In this document: positions 54,240 to 63,222 of the stretch, one piece after another
How the letters are laid out: each line of letters starts with the position of its first letter
Numbering within the stretch: the first letter of the stretch is position 1
Source: Halobacteriovoraceae bacterium
GTDB lineage: Bacteria > Bdellovibrionota > Bacteriovoracia > Bacteriovoracales > Bacteriovoracaceae
DNA length: 64,000 nucleotides
Assembly (NCBI GenBank): GCA_002713145.1
Contig: PAVS01000001.1
Span: 311,632 to 375,631 of the forward strand
Reading direction: 5' to 3'
Program-made: the position numbers and the translations under genes
The notes under the pieces: model-generated
The model's database searches: none
Seen by the model: the letters and a program-made list of their open reading frames with translations, nothing else
Told to the model about the DNA's origin: nothing

Positions 54240-55010
54240 TTGAAAGAGATGACTCTAACCGATCATCTAAGGGAGTTGAGAACTCGGCTCATCTGGGTCG
54301 CGGCAATTCTCTTTATTGCCTTTGGAGTCTGCTATAATTTTGGAATAGAGTTTCAAAACGCTCTTTTGAAACCTTTGAAAGAGGCACTTGGAGACTCAGG
54401 ACAAATTATGTTCACTGGGTTATTGGATAAAGTCCTCACTCAGTTTCAACTCGCTTTTTGGTCAGCCTTAATTACTTCATCACCGTTTTGGTTTTCTCAA
54501 ATTTGGTTTTTCATCAAGCCAGGGTTGTATGAAAAAGAAGTGAAAATTATACGACCTTTTATTTTTCTCTCCTTTATTCTCTTTATTGCTGGAGTTGCCT
54601 TCGGCTATTACATCGTTTTCCCTTTTACTTTCCAAACGATGCTAGAGTTTGGAGTTAATGATATTGAAGCGATGATTAGCTTAAAAGAGTATGTGGTATT
54701 AACCAGTAAGGTTTTAGTTTTCTTAGGACTTCTTTTTCAACTGCCCAATGTGTTACTTATCGCGGGTTTTATGGGGCTTGTCTCTGGCAAGCAATTGCTC
54801 AGTTGGGCAAGATACGTATTAACTGGCTTTGCTGTTGTTTCTGCTCTTTTAACTCCTCCAGATCCCATCACTATGATGGCCCTTTGGGTACCACTAACAG
54901 CACTTTACTTTTTTGGTACATCACTGGTTTTTCTTTTCGTAGACCCTTGGAAAAAGAAGAAAAACAAAGACTTAGAGACCTATAATCCAGACTCCTCTAG
55001 GTCAAGTTAA
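54240..55010 (+). CDS. tatC: Twin-arginine translocase subunit TatC
   Basis: A 256-residue membrane protein, the Tat signal-recognition subunit. MTLTDHLRELRTRL is the conserved TatC opening, and the helices follow at about 15-40, 65-95, 105-130, 150-175, 185-205 and 210-230, six in all. FWFSQIWFFIKPGLYEKE is the conserved P-x-L-x-x-x-E loop. The TTG at 54240 is 5 bases after AGGAG and is chosen over the GTG at 54237. No tatA/tatB gene is adjacent. Confidence 0.95.
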   Translation: MKEMTLTDHLRELRTRLIWVAAILFIAFGVCYNFGIEFQNALLKPLKEALGDSGQIMFTGLLDKVLTQFQLAFWSALITSSPFWFSQIWFFIKPGLYEKEVKIIRPFIFLSFILFIAGVAFGYYIVFPFTFQTMLEFGVNDIEAMISLKEYVVLTSKVLVFLGLLFQLPNVLLIAGFMGLVSGKQLLSWARYVLTGFAVVSALLTPPDPITMMALWVPLTALYFFGTSLVFLFVDPWKKKKNKDLETYNPDSSRSS

Positions 55011-55045
55011 AGGCTCAACTTACCGAAAAGATTCTAGAGGTAAGT

Positions 55046-55738
55046 ATGATTTTAGATTTCCAAAATGTTTCCTACGAGATCCCAAATGGTGAGTTAATTT
55101 ACCATAATCTAAATTTCAAATTATTTGAAAATGAATTCTACGGAGTTTTAGGGAAAAATGGATCAGGGAAATCTACTTTAATTGAAATGATTATGGGCAT
55201 GAGAAAACTTACAGAAGGAAAGATTCTTGTCCTGGGAGAAGACCCATCAATCGGTGATCGAACTCAAAAACATCGCATCTTTACTGTCACTCATGACATG
55301 ATGGTGCCGGGATTTATAAGAGTCAAAGATATGCTGGATTATTATTCGTTTTTTTATCCTCGCTATTCAAAAGAGATTGAAAAGCAAGCCGCTGAAGTTT
55401 TAGAAATAGACACGAATAGAAAATTCGGAGCGCTCTCTACGGGACAAAAAATTAAAGCTCTTTTGTGCGCAGCTTTTGCTGCTAGGGCAGAGCTTTATTT
55501 GTTCGATGAAGTAACAGCAGTGCTAGATCCTAAATCGCGAAGAAATTTTTTCAAATTTCTCAATAAGTTTAGAATTTATCATTCTTGTTCTCTTCTTTTG
55601 GCGACCAATATTGCTGAAGATTTAGAGCGGAGTGTAGACAAAGTCATTTTTATAGATGATGGTCATAAGATTCTCATTAAAGACGTCGATGCCCTAGATA
55701 AATTGTTTGACGATTCTCCAGAGCAGGAGTCTGCGTGA
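55046..55738 (+). CDS. ABC transporter ATP-binding protein
   Basis: A 230-residue ATPase with Walker A GKNGSGKSTL near 40, ABC signature LSTGQKIKAL near 130 (LSTGQ in place of LSGGQ), Walker B ELYLFDEVTAVLD and the H-loop-like region TNIAEDLE, in which the usual His of switch is not seen (TNI). It belongs to the ABC-2 group of short ATPases. It is coupled by 4 bases to the permease-ankyrin gene. It could drive export or act as a membrane regulator. Confidence 0.88.
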   Translation: MILDFQNVSYEIPNGELIYHNLNFKLFENEFYGVLGKNGSGKSTLIEMIMGMRKLTEGKILVLGEDPSIGDRTQKHRIFTVTHDMMVPGFIRVKDMLDYYSFFYPRYSKEIEKQAAEVLEIDTNRKFGALSTGQKIKALLCAAFAARAELYLFDEVTAVLDPKSRRNFFKFLNKFRIYHSCSLLLATNIAEDLERSVDKVIFIDDGHKILIKDVDALDKLFDDSPEQESA

Positions 55739-57126
55739 GCACTTTTTTCCACCTTCTCAAATTTAATCTTATCTTTCAGAAAATGAGAATTGCTTTTCTT
55801 ACGGTTTTGGCCATATTAATGGTGCTACTCGTGCATTATTTTATGGATTCATCACAAGAGATTGGTGAATCACTCATGCAATATTCAGCTTATATATTAT
55901 TTGTCATTTTTACCGGAAAGCTCAATGCAAAAAATAGTCAAATGTTTGATATAAAGCATCTCCTCGCTTTTCCTCTGTCTAAACGTGAGATTATCTTTAC
56001 TAAGTCTGTAGCTGATTTAGTTCAAATGTCCCCCGTCATCATTACTTTTATGTGGGGCTTTTATCTAAGGTTTCCCGAGTACCATTTCTCAATGGTGGCC
56101 ATAATTTTTCTTCTTGCACTTACTGCGATGAATATAAATGCGTTTAGTAAAAGAATTGATTTTTTTAGGATGCAGCATTCAAAATCACATTTTAGAAATA
56201 TGTTTCTCTATGCTCATAAATATCTAGAGCTGATGATTGTTTTGCTTTTTTTGGCCATCTCGGTTTCTCTCATTTTTGGACTCTTTGGAGAGAACACTTT
56301 GATGATGGAATATAGTCTTGTTATTTTGCTAACGACTGCAATCTTTGTTTCGACAATGAACGCGCTTCGAATGCTAAAAGATGAAACTCTTTCTTATTTT
56401 CTCTATAAAAGAGATATCTTTCGGATGGGATGGAAGCTTATGCTTCTTATTGGGCCTGGACTGATGTTTCATGGAGTCTACAAAGGAAAACTCGGTGACT
56501 CTGAGCTTGCCGGCGCGCCTTTAGATATCCGAAGCCATTTAAGTGTAATCAATAATATCGAAAGTCAGAGATTCATGCTGGCTGCCCTCACTGATGATGA
56601 GGAATACCTTAGTAAGTTTATGCAAGAGAATAAACCAGTCCCATGGGAAACTCAGGTGAAGGGGATGTATCCTGCTCACGCTGCTGTCTATGGAGATCAC
56701 CCAGAATTATTGGAATATTTAATTAAATTAAGGCCAGAGGTTGTTAATAAACCAGGCAAACAATTGAGTTCGACCCCACTTTTTGTTGCCATGAGAGAGT
56801 GTCATCTTCGCTCAGCTGAAGTTCTCATTCAGGCCGGAGCGGATATTAATCACAGAAATAAAAATGGTGATACAGCACTAAGCTACGCTATAAATCGAGG
56901 GTGTTCCGGTGGCGTACTGAGACTTGTGGAGGCTGGAGCTGATTTAAAGTTGAAAAATAAAAAAGGTATCACTGATCTTGCTCTCCTAGAAAGCAGTCAA
57001 ACCGGCTTATATGAATATCTTCGCTCAAAAGAAATGATTCCAGCGATAGATTTTGAAGATAAACAAACGAAAAGAATAAATAGAAGTCTTGCTTCCGAAA
57101 AAGAAAGCGCTTCAAAGAAAAATTAA
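55735..57126 (+). CDS. ABC-2-type permease fused to ankyrin repeats
   Basis: A 463-residue protein. Residues about 15-250 hold six or so hydrophobic helices of an ABC-2 permease (FLTVLAILMVLLVHYF, YSAYILFVIFTG, MSPVIITFMWGF, ALTAMNINAF, LELMIVLLFLAISVSLIFG and LVILLTTAIFVSTM). Residues about 315-430 are at least three ankyrin repeats: MYPAHAAVYGDHPELLEYLI, TPLFVAMRECHLRSAEVLIQAGADIN, and TALSYAINRGCSGGVLRLVEAGADLK. The start is GTG, overlapping the ATPase stop. This fusion is rare; the repeats may bind the ATPase or a protein substrate. Confidence 0.8.
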   Translation: MSTFFHLLKFNLIFQKMRIAFLTVLAILMVLLVHYFMDSSQEIGESLMQYSAYILFVIFTGKLNAKNSQMFDIKHLLAFPLSKREIIFTKSVADLVQMSPVIITFMWGFYLRFPEYHFSMVAIIFLLALTAMNINAFSKRIDFFRMQHSKSHFRNMFLYAHKYLELMIVLLFLAISVSLIFGLFGENTLMMEYSLVILLTTAIFVSTMNALRMLKDETLSYFLYKRDIFRMGWKLMLLIGPGLMFHGVYKGKLGDSELAGAPLDIRSHLSVINNIESQRFMLAALTDDEEYLSKFMQENKPVPWETQVKGMYPAHAAVYGDHPELLEYLIKLRPEVVNKPGKQLSSTPLFVAMRECHLRSAEVLIQAGADINHRNKNGDTALSYAINRGCSGGVLRLVEAGADLKLKNKKGITDLALLESSQTGLYEYLRSKEMIPAIDFEDKQTKRINRSLASEKESASKKN

Positions 57127-58004
57127 TCCTGCATTGCCAACAGAACTTCTCTTGTCACTTTTGCTGCAAAGGCCTCAGAGATTCCACTTGCATCGAGTTT
57201 GGGAGCTAACTCTACAATATCTGCTCCCACAAAGTTTTTCTCTTTAAGAGTTTTAATGATTTTTACAAAACCGTGAAAGTCTTCTCCTCCTGCTTCCGGT
57301 GTACCTGTTCCAGGAAGAAAAGCGGGATCAAAAAAATCTAAATCTAGAGTTAAATAGACGGGACGATCATTAGGGATCGCCTGTAGTCTTTCCACGCATT
57401 CAGCTAGGCTTTTCGCTTGGGTGTTGTGATTTTTCATGAACTCAAATTCTTCTTTTAGTCCAGATCGAATACCGTACTGGAGAAGGCTATTCTTCTCGTC
57501 CATATGGTCCCATATTCGTCTGATGATAGAAGCATGGGAGTATTTTTCGTCAAGATAACCATCGCGAAGATCCGTATGGGCATCTAGGTGGAGAATGAAT
57601 AGGTCCTCATAATTGTCGAGACATAATCTTATAGGCCCGTAACTAATAGAATGCTCACCGCCTAAAGTAAGAAATTTAATTTTGTCTTCTTTAAGTTTTA
57701 AATCCTTAGTAAGCTCATGAAAATTATCGTTCATGCGTTTCCACTGACTAGAAAAGATAGGCAGATTTTGGCAGTCATAAATAGAATAATCTTCGAGCTC
57801 TCTATCTAGGTAGGGGGAATAGCTCTCGATTCCAAAGGAACCATCTCTGGTTCCATCAGGTCCGAAGCGGGCCCCTGGACGATAGGATGTCGTTCCATCA
57901 AAACAAAATCCAATGATATGGGTGGCGTTCGAATGAATCTCATCAGATAGTTTAGTCCCTAAAAATGATTTGGAAGCTTCTAGTTTATCTATTTTCTTAA
58001 TCAT
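57123..58004 (-). CDS. speB: Agmatinase/arginase-family enzyme
   Basis: A 293-residue ureohydrolase. The manganese ligands are in TLGGEHSISYGP, ILHLDAHTDLRD and YLTLDLDFFDPAFLPGTGTPEAGG. Coupled to spermidine synthase by a 4-base overlap, it most likely hydrolyses agmatine to putrescine, the substrate of the upstream enzyme. The arginine decarboxylase needed to make agmatine is not in the window. Confidence 0.9.
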   Translation of the reverse strand: MIKKIDKLEASKSFLGTKLSDEIHSNATHIIGFCFDGTTSYRPGARFGPDGTRDGSFGIESYSPYLDRELEDYSIYDCQNLPIFSSQWKRMNDNFHELTKDLKLKEDKIKFLTLGGEHSISYGPIRLCLDNYEDLFILHLDAHTDLRDGYLDEKYSHASIIRRIWDHMDEKNSLLQYGIRSGLKEEFEFMKNHNTQAKSLAECVERLQAIPNDRPVYLTLDLDFFDPAFLPGTGTPEAGGEDFHGFVKIIKTLKEKNFVGADIVELAPKLDASGISEAFAAKVTREVLLAMQD

Positions 58005-58855
58005 AATCCCGTCATCTTTTTGTGAAAATTGCTGATTTGGAATGCACCTTTGTGCCAGTCCATATTATACCATTTAAGGTTCCTACTGATTTCATCCATA
58101 TGTAATCTTTTTTGCGAAAAAATATCGGTCGCTCGGTATCGCTTAGACGAAAAGCCAAAAGTCCAAAATACACCGGGGTAAATACTCATGGGAGCATTAA
58201 AGGATTGAACGATGGGAAAGATATCCTGCATATTGCGATAAATCTTTTTAATGCCATATTGGTCGTAGAAGGGATTTTCTGTTTGATTCATCATTATTCC
58301 TTCACTTGTTAGAGCTTGATAGACATCTGAATAAAACTCCTGGGTAAAGAGACCTGAAGCAAAATCTTCAGGATCAGTTGAATCAATTATGATGATATCG
58401 TAGAAGTCTTTTTTCTCTTTAATAAATGCAAGTCCATCCTTAGGAAGAATATTGACTCTTTTGTCTGACAGGCCAATTGTGCATTCAGGAAAATACTTTT
58501 TAGAGACCTCTATAACTCTTTGGTCAATTTCAACTAAATCAATTTGTTCTATATCTGGATGACGCGTAAATTCGCGAACAACTCCGCCGTCTCCCCCTCC
58601 TATAATTAGCACTCTTTTACAATTTCTCGAAACAGCATAGGGTATATGTGCCATAACTTCATGATAAACAAATTCATCATGTTCACTCACCATTGTTTTT
58701 CCATCGAGAAGCAATAAATTACCGATTGCTTCAGTCTTAACCACATCAATGCGTTGATACTTTGATTGCTCAGTGTGTAAGACTTCTTTGATCTTCCAAC
58801 CCATTTTAACCTGCTCAAAATAGGATTTTTCTTCGAACCAATTATCATTAATCAT
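58001..58855 (-). CDS. speE: Spermidine synthase
   Basis: A 284-residue aminopropyltransferase, transferring the aminopropyl group from decarboxylated SAM to putrescine. It has LLLDGKTMVSEHDEFVYHEV, the nucleotide loop VLIIGGGDGGVVREF, and the active-site Asp region IIIDSTDPEDFASGLF. The ATG at 58855 with GAGG 6 bases upstream fits; 58891 would add residues without a ribosome site. It heads a speE-speB pair. Confidence 0.92.
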   Translation of the reverse strand: MINDNWFEEKSYFEQVKMGWKIKEVLHTEQSKYQRIDVVKTEAIGNLLLLDGKTMVSEHDEFVYHEVMAHIPYAVSRNCKRVLIIGGGDGGVVREFTRHPDIEQIDLVEIDQRVIEVSKKYFPECTIGLSDKRVNILPKDGLAFIKEKKDFYDIIIIDSTDPEDFASGLFTQEFYSDVYQALTSEGIMMNQTENPFYDQYGIKKIYRNMQDIFPIVQSFNAPMSIYPGVFWTFGFSSKRYRATDIFSQKRLHMDEISRNLKWYNMDWHKGAFQISNFHKKMTGL

Positions 58856-58975
58856 AGAATACCTCGTGAGTATTTCTACCTTTTTTGTCACAGTTTATAA
58901 ACTCAAAGTAGTCAAAAAACTGTGTGTATGAGAGAATCTAGGGACTTTTGCCGCATGCATTAATAAGGAGTTTCT

Positions 58976-59968
58976 ATGTATATCGTGACCGGTGGTGCTG
59001 GGTTTATAGGTTCTGTGGTTATTAAAGCTCTCAATGAAAGAGGGATTGAAAATATTTTGGTGGTTGATAGGCTCGAAAAAGATGAAAAATGGAAAAATCT
59101 TAGGGGGCTAAAATTTCATGAGTACCTACATGCTGACGAGTTCATCCAACCCGATATGCTCAATCAAATTTTTGATGAAGGTGTGACTCAAGTTTATCAT
59201 ATGGGGGCTTGCTCAAGTACGACTGAAACTGATGTTGATTATTTAATGAAAAATAATGTCGAGTACTCCAAGATTCTTTTTAGCTTTTGTACAGGTTTTG
59301 ATGTGCCTATTTGCTATGCCTCCTCCGCAGCAACCTATGGTGCTGGTGAGTTTGGTTATAATGACAATGAAGGTGAGATTCAAAAACTCCAACCACTTAA
59401 TCCTTATGGGTGGTCTAAACAACTGGTAGATGAGTGGGCACTCGCCGAAGATAAAAAACCCAGTAAATGGTATGGGGTTAAATTTTTCAATGTCTATGGA
59501 CCCAACGAATATCACAAAGGATCCATGCGATCTGTGGTGGTACAAGCTCATAAGCAAATTATTGAAACGGGAAAAGTAAAACTTTTCAAATCTTATCATG
59601 CGGACTATGAGGACGGAGGACAACTAAGAGATTTCGTTTATGTAAAAGATGTAGTCAATGCAATGGTAGCACTGATGTTTGAAAGTCATAACGGGCCAAA
59701 TGGTATCTATAACTTGGGAACGGGAAAAGCGAGAAGTTTCGCCGATCTAGCGAAAGCGACATTTAAAGCTTTAGGTAAAAATGAAAATATCGAATATATC
59801 GAGATGCCTGATCATCTCAAAGGACAATACCAGTACTACACTCAGGCTAATATGAATAAACTAAGTGAAGCATTACCTGATTTTAAATTTTCAAGTTTAG
59901 AAGAGGGGATAAAAGATTATGTTCAAAATTATCTTGAACAAGCAAATATCTACGCGAGGACTCGCTGA
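58976..59968 (+). CDS. hldD: ADP-L-glycero-D-manno-heptose 6-epimerase
   Basis: A 330-residue SDR epimerase. It has the NADP loop MYIVTGGAGFIGSVVIKAL, MGACSSTTETD, the catalytic NPYGWSKQLVDEW (YxxxK) and FFNVYGPNEYHKGSM. It converts ADP-D,D-heptose to ADP-L,D-heptose, the donor for LPS inner core. Ribosome site AAGGAG. Its stop overlaps the start of the FliG-C-like gene (TGATG). Confidence 0.95.
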   Translation: MYIVTGGAGFIGSVVIKALNERGIENILVVDRLEKDEKWKNLRGLKFHEYLHADEFIQPDMLNQIFDEGVTQVYHMGACSSTTETDVDYLMKNNVEYSKILFSFCTGFDVPICYASSAATYGAGEFGYNDNEGEIQKLQPLNPYGWSKQLVDEWALAEDKKPSKWYGVKFFNVYGPNEYHKGSMRSVVVQAHKQIIETGKVKLFKSYHADYEDGGQLRDFVYVKDVVNAMVALMFESHNGPNGIYNLGTGKARSFADLAKATFKALGKNENIEYIEMPDHLKGQYQYYTQANMNKLSEALPDFKFSSLEEGIKDYVQNYLEQANIYARTR

Positions 59969-60393
59969 TGGCTGACTTCAAAGGTGGTGTGAAAGAAGCT
60001 GCAAAAATGCTGATGGCCCTTGAAGGAGAGGCACGTAAAAGATTATTGGAAGAAATAAGACAACGTGATCCTAAAATGGCTGAACAATTGCAGTCTAATC
60101 TCATCAGTATTGAGGATATTCAATTTTTAACTCCTGGTATGTTAGTGGCGCTACTTCGTGAGTTGGATATGGAAAAGTTTGGCCTGGCTTTAAGAACTGT
60201 GGATCAAGATATTGTTGATAAAATATTAAATCAACTTTCAACTAATATGCGACTTGAGATAAATGAGGGAAGAAAAGGAAAGCCAGTTCCCGTAAGTAAA
60301 GTTCAAGAAGCACAGGATATCGTTTTAGAAGTATTAAAAAGAAAGGTCGATCAAGGCCATATCGTTATCGATAAAGACGAGCAACTCGTTTAA
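59968..60393 (+). CDS. Stand-alone FliG C-terminal-like protein
   Basis: A 141-residue cytoplasmic protein that resembles the C-terminal FliG/MgtE-N type helices: RKRLLEEIRQRDPKMAEQLQSNLISIEDI, then VALLRELDMEKFGLALRTVDQDIVDKILNQLSTNMRLEI, as in FliG 'F..L...D......l.......l..ALKg......kil.nms.r....l'. It covers only about 40% of a FliG and lacks the N and middle domains, and no flagellar gene is near. It is coupled to hldD. It may be a switch-like adaptor or independent family; see the finding. Confidence 0.6.
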   Translation: MADFKGGVKEAAKMLMALEGEARKRLLEEIRQRDPKMAEQLQSNLISIEDIQFLTPGMLVALLRELDMEKFGLALRTVDQDIVDKILNQLSTNMRLEINEGRKGKPVPVSKVQEAQDIVLEVLKRKVDQGHIVIDKDEQLV

Positions 60394-60514
60394 GTATTCA
60401 TTAACACATTCATTAGGCCAAGTTGGCGGTTGCAAGATGCACTTTTGACATTATGGCACCGAGTCTAAAGCTCAACTTAAGGTTCTAAGTATCTAAAATT
60501 TCAAAGAAATATCT

Positions 60515-60531
60515 TTGGCACGGCGGTTGCA
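60515..60531 (+). promoter_or_regulatory. Sigma-54 (-24/-12) promoter of the DksA-like gene
   Basis: TTGGCACGGCGGTTGCA matches the sigma-54 consensus (TGGCAC-N5-TTGCA/T) at every fixed position, with GG and GC 10 bases apart. It lies 115 bases before the chosen ATG. The decamer GGCGGTTGCA recurs 97 bases upstream (60425-60434), where it could be an activator site or an old promoter half. Confidence 0.85.
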
Positions 60532-60645
60532 CATGTATTGGCAAGCGAGATCGGATAGGAAGTTTGATCTTGTAAGTTCGATAGGAAGTTGAACGAAAAA
60601 TACCTCAGGATGATTAACCCTCTAAAGACCCCAAAGGAGTTTAGG

Positions 60646-61116
60646 ATGAACCAGCTTAACCGTCAAAAATTCATGAACATGTTCAATGACATGCTTAATG
60701 ATCGAGGTAACAACAACTCTCAAAGACAATTTGTTACCGAAACGAAGGGTGACGAAGTCGATTTTGCAACTCAACAAAAAGAACAGGTGTTACACCATAG
60801 GTTAGATCAAAGGAATGTTTTCTTTCTAAGAAAAGTGGCTCAGGCCAAGCAAAAAATACTCGATGGAACCTATGGCCTATGTGAAGACTGTGGATGTGAT
60901 ATCAATCAAAAAAGACTTCTTGCAAGACCAACAGCAACTTTATGTATAGATTGCCAAGAAGAAAAAGAGCGGGGTGAGTCTGCCTTGATTGGAAAAAGAC
61001 GTGACCTTAAAGATAAGAAATTTGAAGAAATGGATCCCGATTCACATCTTCGAGCCGAGCCTAAGTTTACGAAGGTTAAAGATATCGGTTTTGATAGTGT
61101 AGTTGGTGATATGTAG
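60646..61116 (+). CDS. dksA: DksA/TraR-type zinc-finger protein
   Basis: A 156-residue protein. ILDGTYGLCEDCGCDINQKRLLARP and LCIDCQEEKE give the C4 zinc finger (CxxC-x17-CxxC) of DksA/TraR, preceded by a Gln-rich coiled-coil (residues about 35-80) expected to enter the RNA polymerase secondary channel. The coiled-coil tip DxxDxA of E. coli DksA is not seen, so potency with ppGpp is uncertain. The ATG at 60646 is behind GGAG by 6 bases; two upstream in-frame starts lack one. A sigma-54 promoter lies upstream, linking it to an EBP-controlled response. Confidence 0.78.
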   Translation: MNQLNRQKFMNMFNDMLNDRGNNNSQRQFVTETKGDEVDFATQQKEQVLHHRLDQRNVFFLRKVAQAKQKILDGTYGLCEDCGCDINQKRLLARPTATLCIDCQEEKERGESALIGKRRDLKDKKFEEMDPDSHLRAEPKFTKVKDIGFDSVVGDM

Positions 61117-61144
61117 TTTTTTTTCTCTGTGTTGTTTGTTTGAG

Positions 61145-61171
61145 AAGGCCCGAATAGTTCGGGCCTTTTTC
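61145..61171 (+). terminator. Terminator after the DksA-like gene
   Basis: AAGGCCCGAA, a TAG loop and TTCGGGCCTT form a perfect 10-pair stem ending in TTTTT. It is 28 bases after the stop. Confidence 0.9.
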
Positions 61172-61233
61172 TGATTATTTAGCTCTAGTTTTAATCGCTA
61201 AAGGCTTGATTATCAAAGACCGATATTTAGTTT

Positions 61234-63222
61234 GTGAGAAAACTATTTTATTTTTTTATCCAATTTTTAGCTTTAACAAATTTTTGTTATTCAAGAGAGA
61301 CAGTTCTATTTATCGACACCAATTCAAACGAATTAGAGATTGAGAAAGCTAGAACTGCTGCAAGAGCAGCCGGAAAGACTTTTATATCTTATCCTGATGA
61401 AGGAGAAATGTTTTCAAGTGAACGAGCAACGGAGTTACTAGAAACGATGTCATTCTCTACGTTGATCCTTTCTGGGCATGATGGGGGTGGACATTTTTCT
61501 GGGGATAACGGTGGGATAGGTTCAGGTGATATAAGAAGAGCAATGGCGAACAATCCTCAAGCCAGAGAAGCGACAAGACATGTAATGCTTTTAGGTTGCA
61601 ATACTTCAAATCCGGGTCAAGTGCTTAACTGGCAGACTATTTTTCCTAATTTAGATCTTGTGTCAGGGTATGACGGAACAGGCCCAAGCCAAAATACACT
61701 TTCGGGTCTGACTTATATTGAGCAGATGCTAACAAGAGAAAGTGAGTTTTTAGAGTTTGACAATGAACGTGACCTTGAGAATATGCTTAAGGGGATTCCT
61801 TATATCTTTAATCTTGAGGCTGGTATTTACGTACGAAAAAGAGAATGTCGTGATGGGCAATTAGATGAAAATGCCTTTATTTTTAGACCACTCACTCAAA
61901 CCGGTGAAAATCGCTTCACTGAACTAAATATAAGCGAGTGCTCTGCTATTCTAGATAGATTTCGAAGAGAAGAGCTCAGTACATATATGGAGTATTATAA
62001 TGGAGAAAAAGATCCTTCGAGTCCCGAAGGAAAAAGCGAAATGCGAAGAATCTATAATTCTTTCCATCAAAATGCCCATTGTTTTGATCTGATTAATCAA
62101 GATACTTACTCTGATGATCATGGTTTTCCCAGTTGGCAGACAGTCCTTTCTCTAAGATTTTGGGACGAGACTCAGAGTAATATTGCTGAATATTACGAAG
62201 AAGAACTCAACCACACATTTTCAACTTTGAGATCAGCTGTCGAAAATCCCGACTTTTTTGACAACGTTCTTGAGAGAAAGAGAGACAAACAAAGACGTGA
62301 TTTAGAGGGGCTTACCTATATAAAAAATAACTTAGCTGAGACACGAGCAAGTCTGGTTGAATTACGAGATCAAGCAGCCAACGCCTATATTAGGCTTGAA
62401 TCTCTCTATGGTGAATACGATCAGTCTTATGAAGCTTTATTTAGAGGTATTTACTCTCAGCTCTCAGAGAGAGACCAAGAATTACTTCAAAGTGCCATGA
62501 GTCTTAATTCGGATAATCTATGGGGTGTTAGATCAGAAGAAGAGGTTAGGTCAGTCATTGTGTCGATTTTAATCGATTCAGGTATGGAAGACTCTCAAAT
62601 AGCAACAACTCTTGATAATTTTAGTGGAGAGTTGAGCCGGTTCGCCTCTGTCGCTGTTGCTCAAAATGAAGCGGAGTCTCTTTTTCAGAACCAATATAAA
62701 TATGAAAGGGCTATTGAGGTGATCGACTCAGGAGAGCTAGAAGATAATATTGATTGGCGAATAGACTCTCTTAATCAAACGCTTCAGGAATCAACAAGCG
62801 CAGGAGATATTCAAAAAATCGCATCCCTGAAGAAAAGTATCAACGAAGTCATACCTGCAGGTTTTGATGCTGAAGCTTATGGACGTATGAGTAGGCAAGA
62901 AATTTCAGAATTTAGTCACAAGCTCTCAGGAATACAGAGTCAAGTTGTAAACCAATTGAATGACTTTACGGTAGCGAGAGAACTTGGGATTGATCCATTA
63001 AAGAGATTTGTTGATGAGGTAAGTTTTCAAATGAACAAGGATTACATACCTTTCTCCTGGCATGAAGAGCATGATGAGATTGAAGCTCCAGGCTTTGGTG
63101 GGACTCATGATACTTGGGAACACGAGTTTGCAGGTATTAATGAAGAACCTGATGATTCTGAAAATGATAAAATGAGTAATGATCCTTTGGTTTTAGCGGA
63201 GATAATTTATGGAAACTTCTAA
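61234..63222 (+). CDS. Secreted caspase/CHAT-like protein
   Basis: A 662-residue protein with signal peptide MRKLFYFFIQFLALTNFCYS. Residues 25-135 look like a clan-CD peptidase core: TVLFIDTNSNELEIEKARTAARAAGKTFIS, then LILSGHDGGGHFSGDNGG (H82 in a 'h-x-x-x-G-H-G/D' motif) and HVMLLGCNTSNPGQ (C122 after a hydrophobic strand). This is the caspase/CHAT catalytic His-Cys order. The remainder (about 300-650) is mostly helical and Glu/Arg-rich. The start is GTG with a weak ribosome site. It is likely an envelope or secreted protease, coupled to the next gene by a 14-base overlap. Confidence 0.6.
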   Translation: MRKLFYFFIQFLALTNFCYSRETVLFIDTNSNELEIEKARTAARAAGKTFISYPDEGEMFSSERATELLETMSFSTLILSGHDGGGHFSGDNGGIGSGDIRRAMANNPQAREATRHVMLLGCNTSNPGQVLNWQTIFPNLDLVSGYDGTGPSQNTLSGLTYIEQMLTRESEFLEFDNERDLENMLKGIPYIFNLEAGIYVRKRECRDGQLDENAFIFRPLTQTGENRFTELNISECSAILDRFRREELSTYMEYYNGEKDPSSPEGKSEMRRIYNSFHQNAHCFDLINQDTYSDDHGFPSWQTVLSLRFWDETQSNIAEYYEEELNHTFSTLRSAVENPDFFDNVLERKRDKQRRDLEGLTYIKNNLAETRASLVELRDQAANAYIRLESLYGEYDQSYEALFRGIYSQLSERDQELLQSAMSLNSDNLWGVRSEEEVRSVIVSILIDSGMEDSQIATTLDNFSGELSRFASVAVAQNEAESLFQNQYKYERAIEVIDSGELEDNIDWRIDSLNQTLQESTSAGDIQKIASLKKSINEVIPAGFDAEAYGRMSRQEISEFSHKLSGIQSQVVNQLNDFTVARELGIDPLKRFVDEVSFQMNKDYIPFSWHEEHDEIEAPGFGGTHDTWEHEFAGINEEPDDSENDKMSNDPLVLAEIIYGNF

